From assembly GCF_014649535.1 (NCBI RefSeq), contig NZ_BMTF01000004.1, positions 362,900 to 426,899 on the forward strand: 64,000 nt of DNA, written 5' to 3'. The first letter of the stretch is position 1, and each line of letters starts with the position of its first letter. The notes under the pieces were generated by a model. It was not told where the DNA came from and ran no database searches. It was given only the letters and a program-made list of their open reading frames with translations. Positions 63,383-64,000 of the stretch are shown one piece after another. The translations under genes were made by a program, and so were the position numbers. Origin of the DNA: Streptomyces gelaticus. Its GTDB lineage: Bacteria > Actinomycetota > Actinomycetes > Streptomycetales > Streptomycetaceae.

Positions 63383-64000
63383 ATGAACGTGGCAAGCGGT
63401 GCCGAGCGCGATACGACGGAGCGGGTGCTCACCCTGCTCGGGCTGCTGCAGCAGCGCCAGACCTGGACCGGCCCCGAGCTCGCCGACCGTCTCGGGGTCA
63501 CGACGCGCACGGTACGGCGCGATGTCGAGCGCCTGCGCACCATCGGCTATCCGGTGCACGCCGGCCAGGGTGTCGGCGGCGGCTATCGACTCGGCCCGGG
63601 GCAGAACCTGCCGCCGCTGCTCCTCGACGACCAGGAGGCGATCGCCACCGCGGTCTCGCTGCTCGCCGGCGCGGGTGGCGTGGTCACCGGCGCCGGCGAC
63701 GCCGCTCTCCGGGCGCTGACCAAGCTCGACCAAGTGCTGCCCACCCGGCTTCGGCACGAGGTGCGCGCACTCTCCGGCTCGGTCGAGTCCTTCGGCACAG
63801 GCCACACGCCGGTCGACCCCGAGGTCCTCATGACGCTGGCCAGAGCCTGCCGCGACGAGGTCGAGACCGGCTTCAACTACCCGTCCGGGAGCGAGGTTCG
63901 ACCGCGGCGCGCCGAGCCCTACCGCCTGGTCGCCTCCGACCGGCGCTGGTACCTCCTCGCCTACGACCTCGACCGCGACGACTGGCGCACTTTCCGCGCC
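63383..64000 (+). CDS. WYL-domain HTH regulator (partial, cut by right edge)
   Basis: The first 206 residues of a YafY/DeoR-type regulator. The winged HTH is at about residues 12-70 (RVLTLLGLLQQRQTWTGPEL, then LGVTTRTVRRDVERLRTIGY), with PVHAGQGVGGGYRLGPG as the wing. The sequence near the edge, YRLVASDRRWYLLAYDLDRDD, is the start of the WYL domain, which senses nucleic acids or small ligands. ATG at 63383 is the start. No stop is reached inside the window. It is divergent from the RidA gene. Confidence 0.9.
   Translation, partial: MNVASGAERDTTERVLTLLGLLQQRQTWTGPELADRLGVTTRTVRRDVERLRTIGYPVHAGQGVGGGYRLGPGQNLPPLLLDDQEAIATAVSLLAGAGGVVTGAGDAALRALTKLDQVLPTRLRHEVRALSGSVESFGTGHTPVDPEVLMTLARACRDEVETGFNYPSGSEVRPRRAEPYRLVASDRRWYLLAYDLDRDDWRTFRA

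Overview
This window is high-GC actinobacterial chromosome, almost certainly Streptomyces. The signs are very strong third-position GC, many GTG starts, a WhiB-like regulator, a class II GlpX bisphosphatase, polyphosphate glucokinase, an oxyR/ahpCD cluster and paired class I and class II fumarases. From memory, unchecked, the gene order from ychF to the isoprenyl transferase resembles the core region of S. coelicolor around SCO5062 to SCO5023. I see no tRNA, rRNA, CRISPR, prophage or insertion sequence with a transposase.

Region 1 (1-34.8 kb) is mostly housekeeping: ychF (cut by the left edge), a DUF6542 membrane protein, ppgK, ispH, an APC permease, xseA-xseB, a malonic-semialdehyde-reductase-like nitroreductase, glpX, a wbl gene, fumarase class I, an M18 aminopeptidase, a secreted SGNH hydrolase with ricin lectin, fumC, a GAF/PP2C/ATPase phosphatase, catalase, a bifunctional PBP, an SPFH protein, a PadR-ABC operon, oxyR divergent from ahpC-ahpD, and an AI-2E-type exporter. 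A LuxR-type regulator and an MFS transporter between the fumarase and the aminopeptidase are both broken at a common junction, which looks like a deletion scar. Convergent pairs are separated by very clean bidirectional hairpins.

Region 2 (34.8-42 kb) holds a secreted SLT transglycosylase with a long leader, a PIN-PhoH ATPase, an isoprenyl transferase, an aldo/keto reductase, a lipoprotein, an unknown protein and a methyltransferase flanked by a small element with inverted repeats.

Region 3 (42-54.9 kb) is the most unusual. It has an orphan prepilin peptidase divergent from a DUF192 gene, and two large genes (47.1-49.1 kb and 51.0-53.4 kb). Their products share one layout: four membrane helices, then an internal Flp-pilin-type motif (G, four residues, then E-Y) at nearly the same residue number, then a Cys pair, then a long variable extracellular part. 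One of them ends in a Tox-REase-5 nuclease-like domain and is followed by an Imm52-like immunity gene. A 16-bp inverted-repeat motif, TGGGNCC-N2-GGGCCCA or close to it, lies upstream of the peptidase/DUF192 pair, of each pilin-like gene, and between an uncharacterised gene and a DinB gene. I found it nowhere else in the window by eye. The hypothesis is a co-regulated system in which pilin-like membrane-anchored polymorphic toxins are processed by the prepilin peptidase. An XRE-cupin regulator with a nested palindromic operator, a zinc alcohol dehydrogenase and an amino acid permease lie inside this stretch.

Region 4 (54.9-64 kb) is more accessory: an LLM flavin oxidoreductase, 1.3 kb of decayed gene fragments, a serine hydrolase, an erythromycin-esterase-like gene divergent from a two-HTH MerR regulator with a palindrome between them, a RibD/DHFR-like reductase, an AraC regulator with a VOC protein, a RidA protein, and a WYL-type regulator cut by the right edge.
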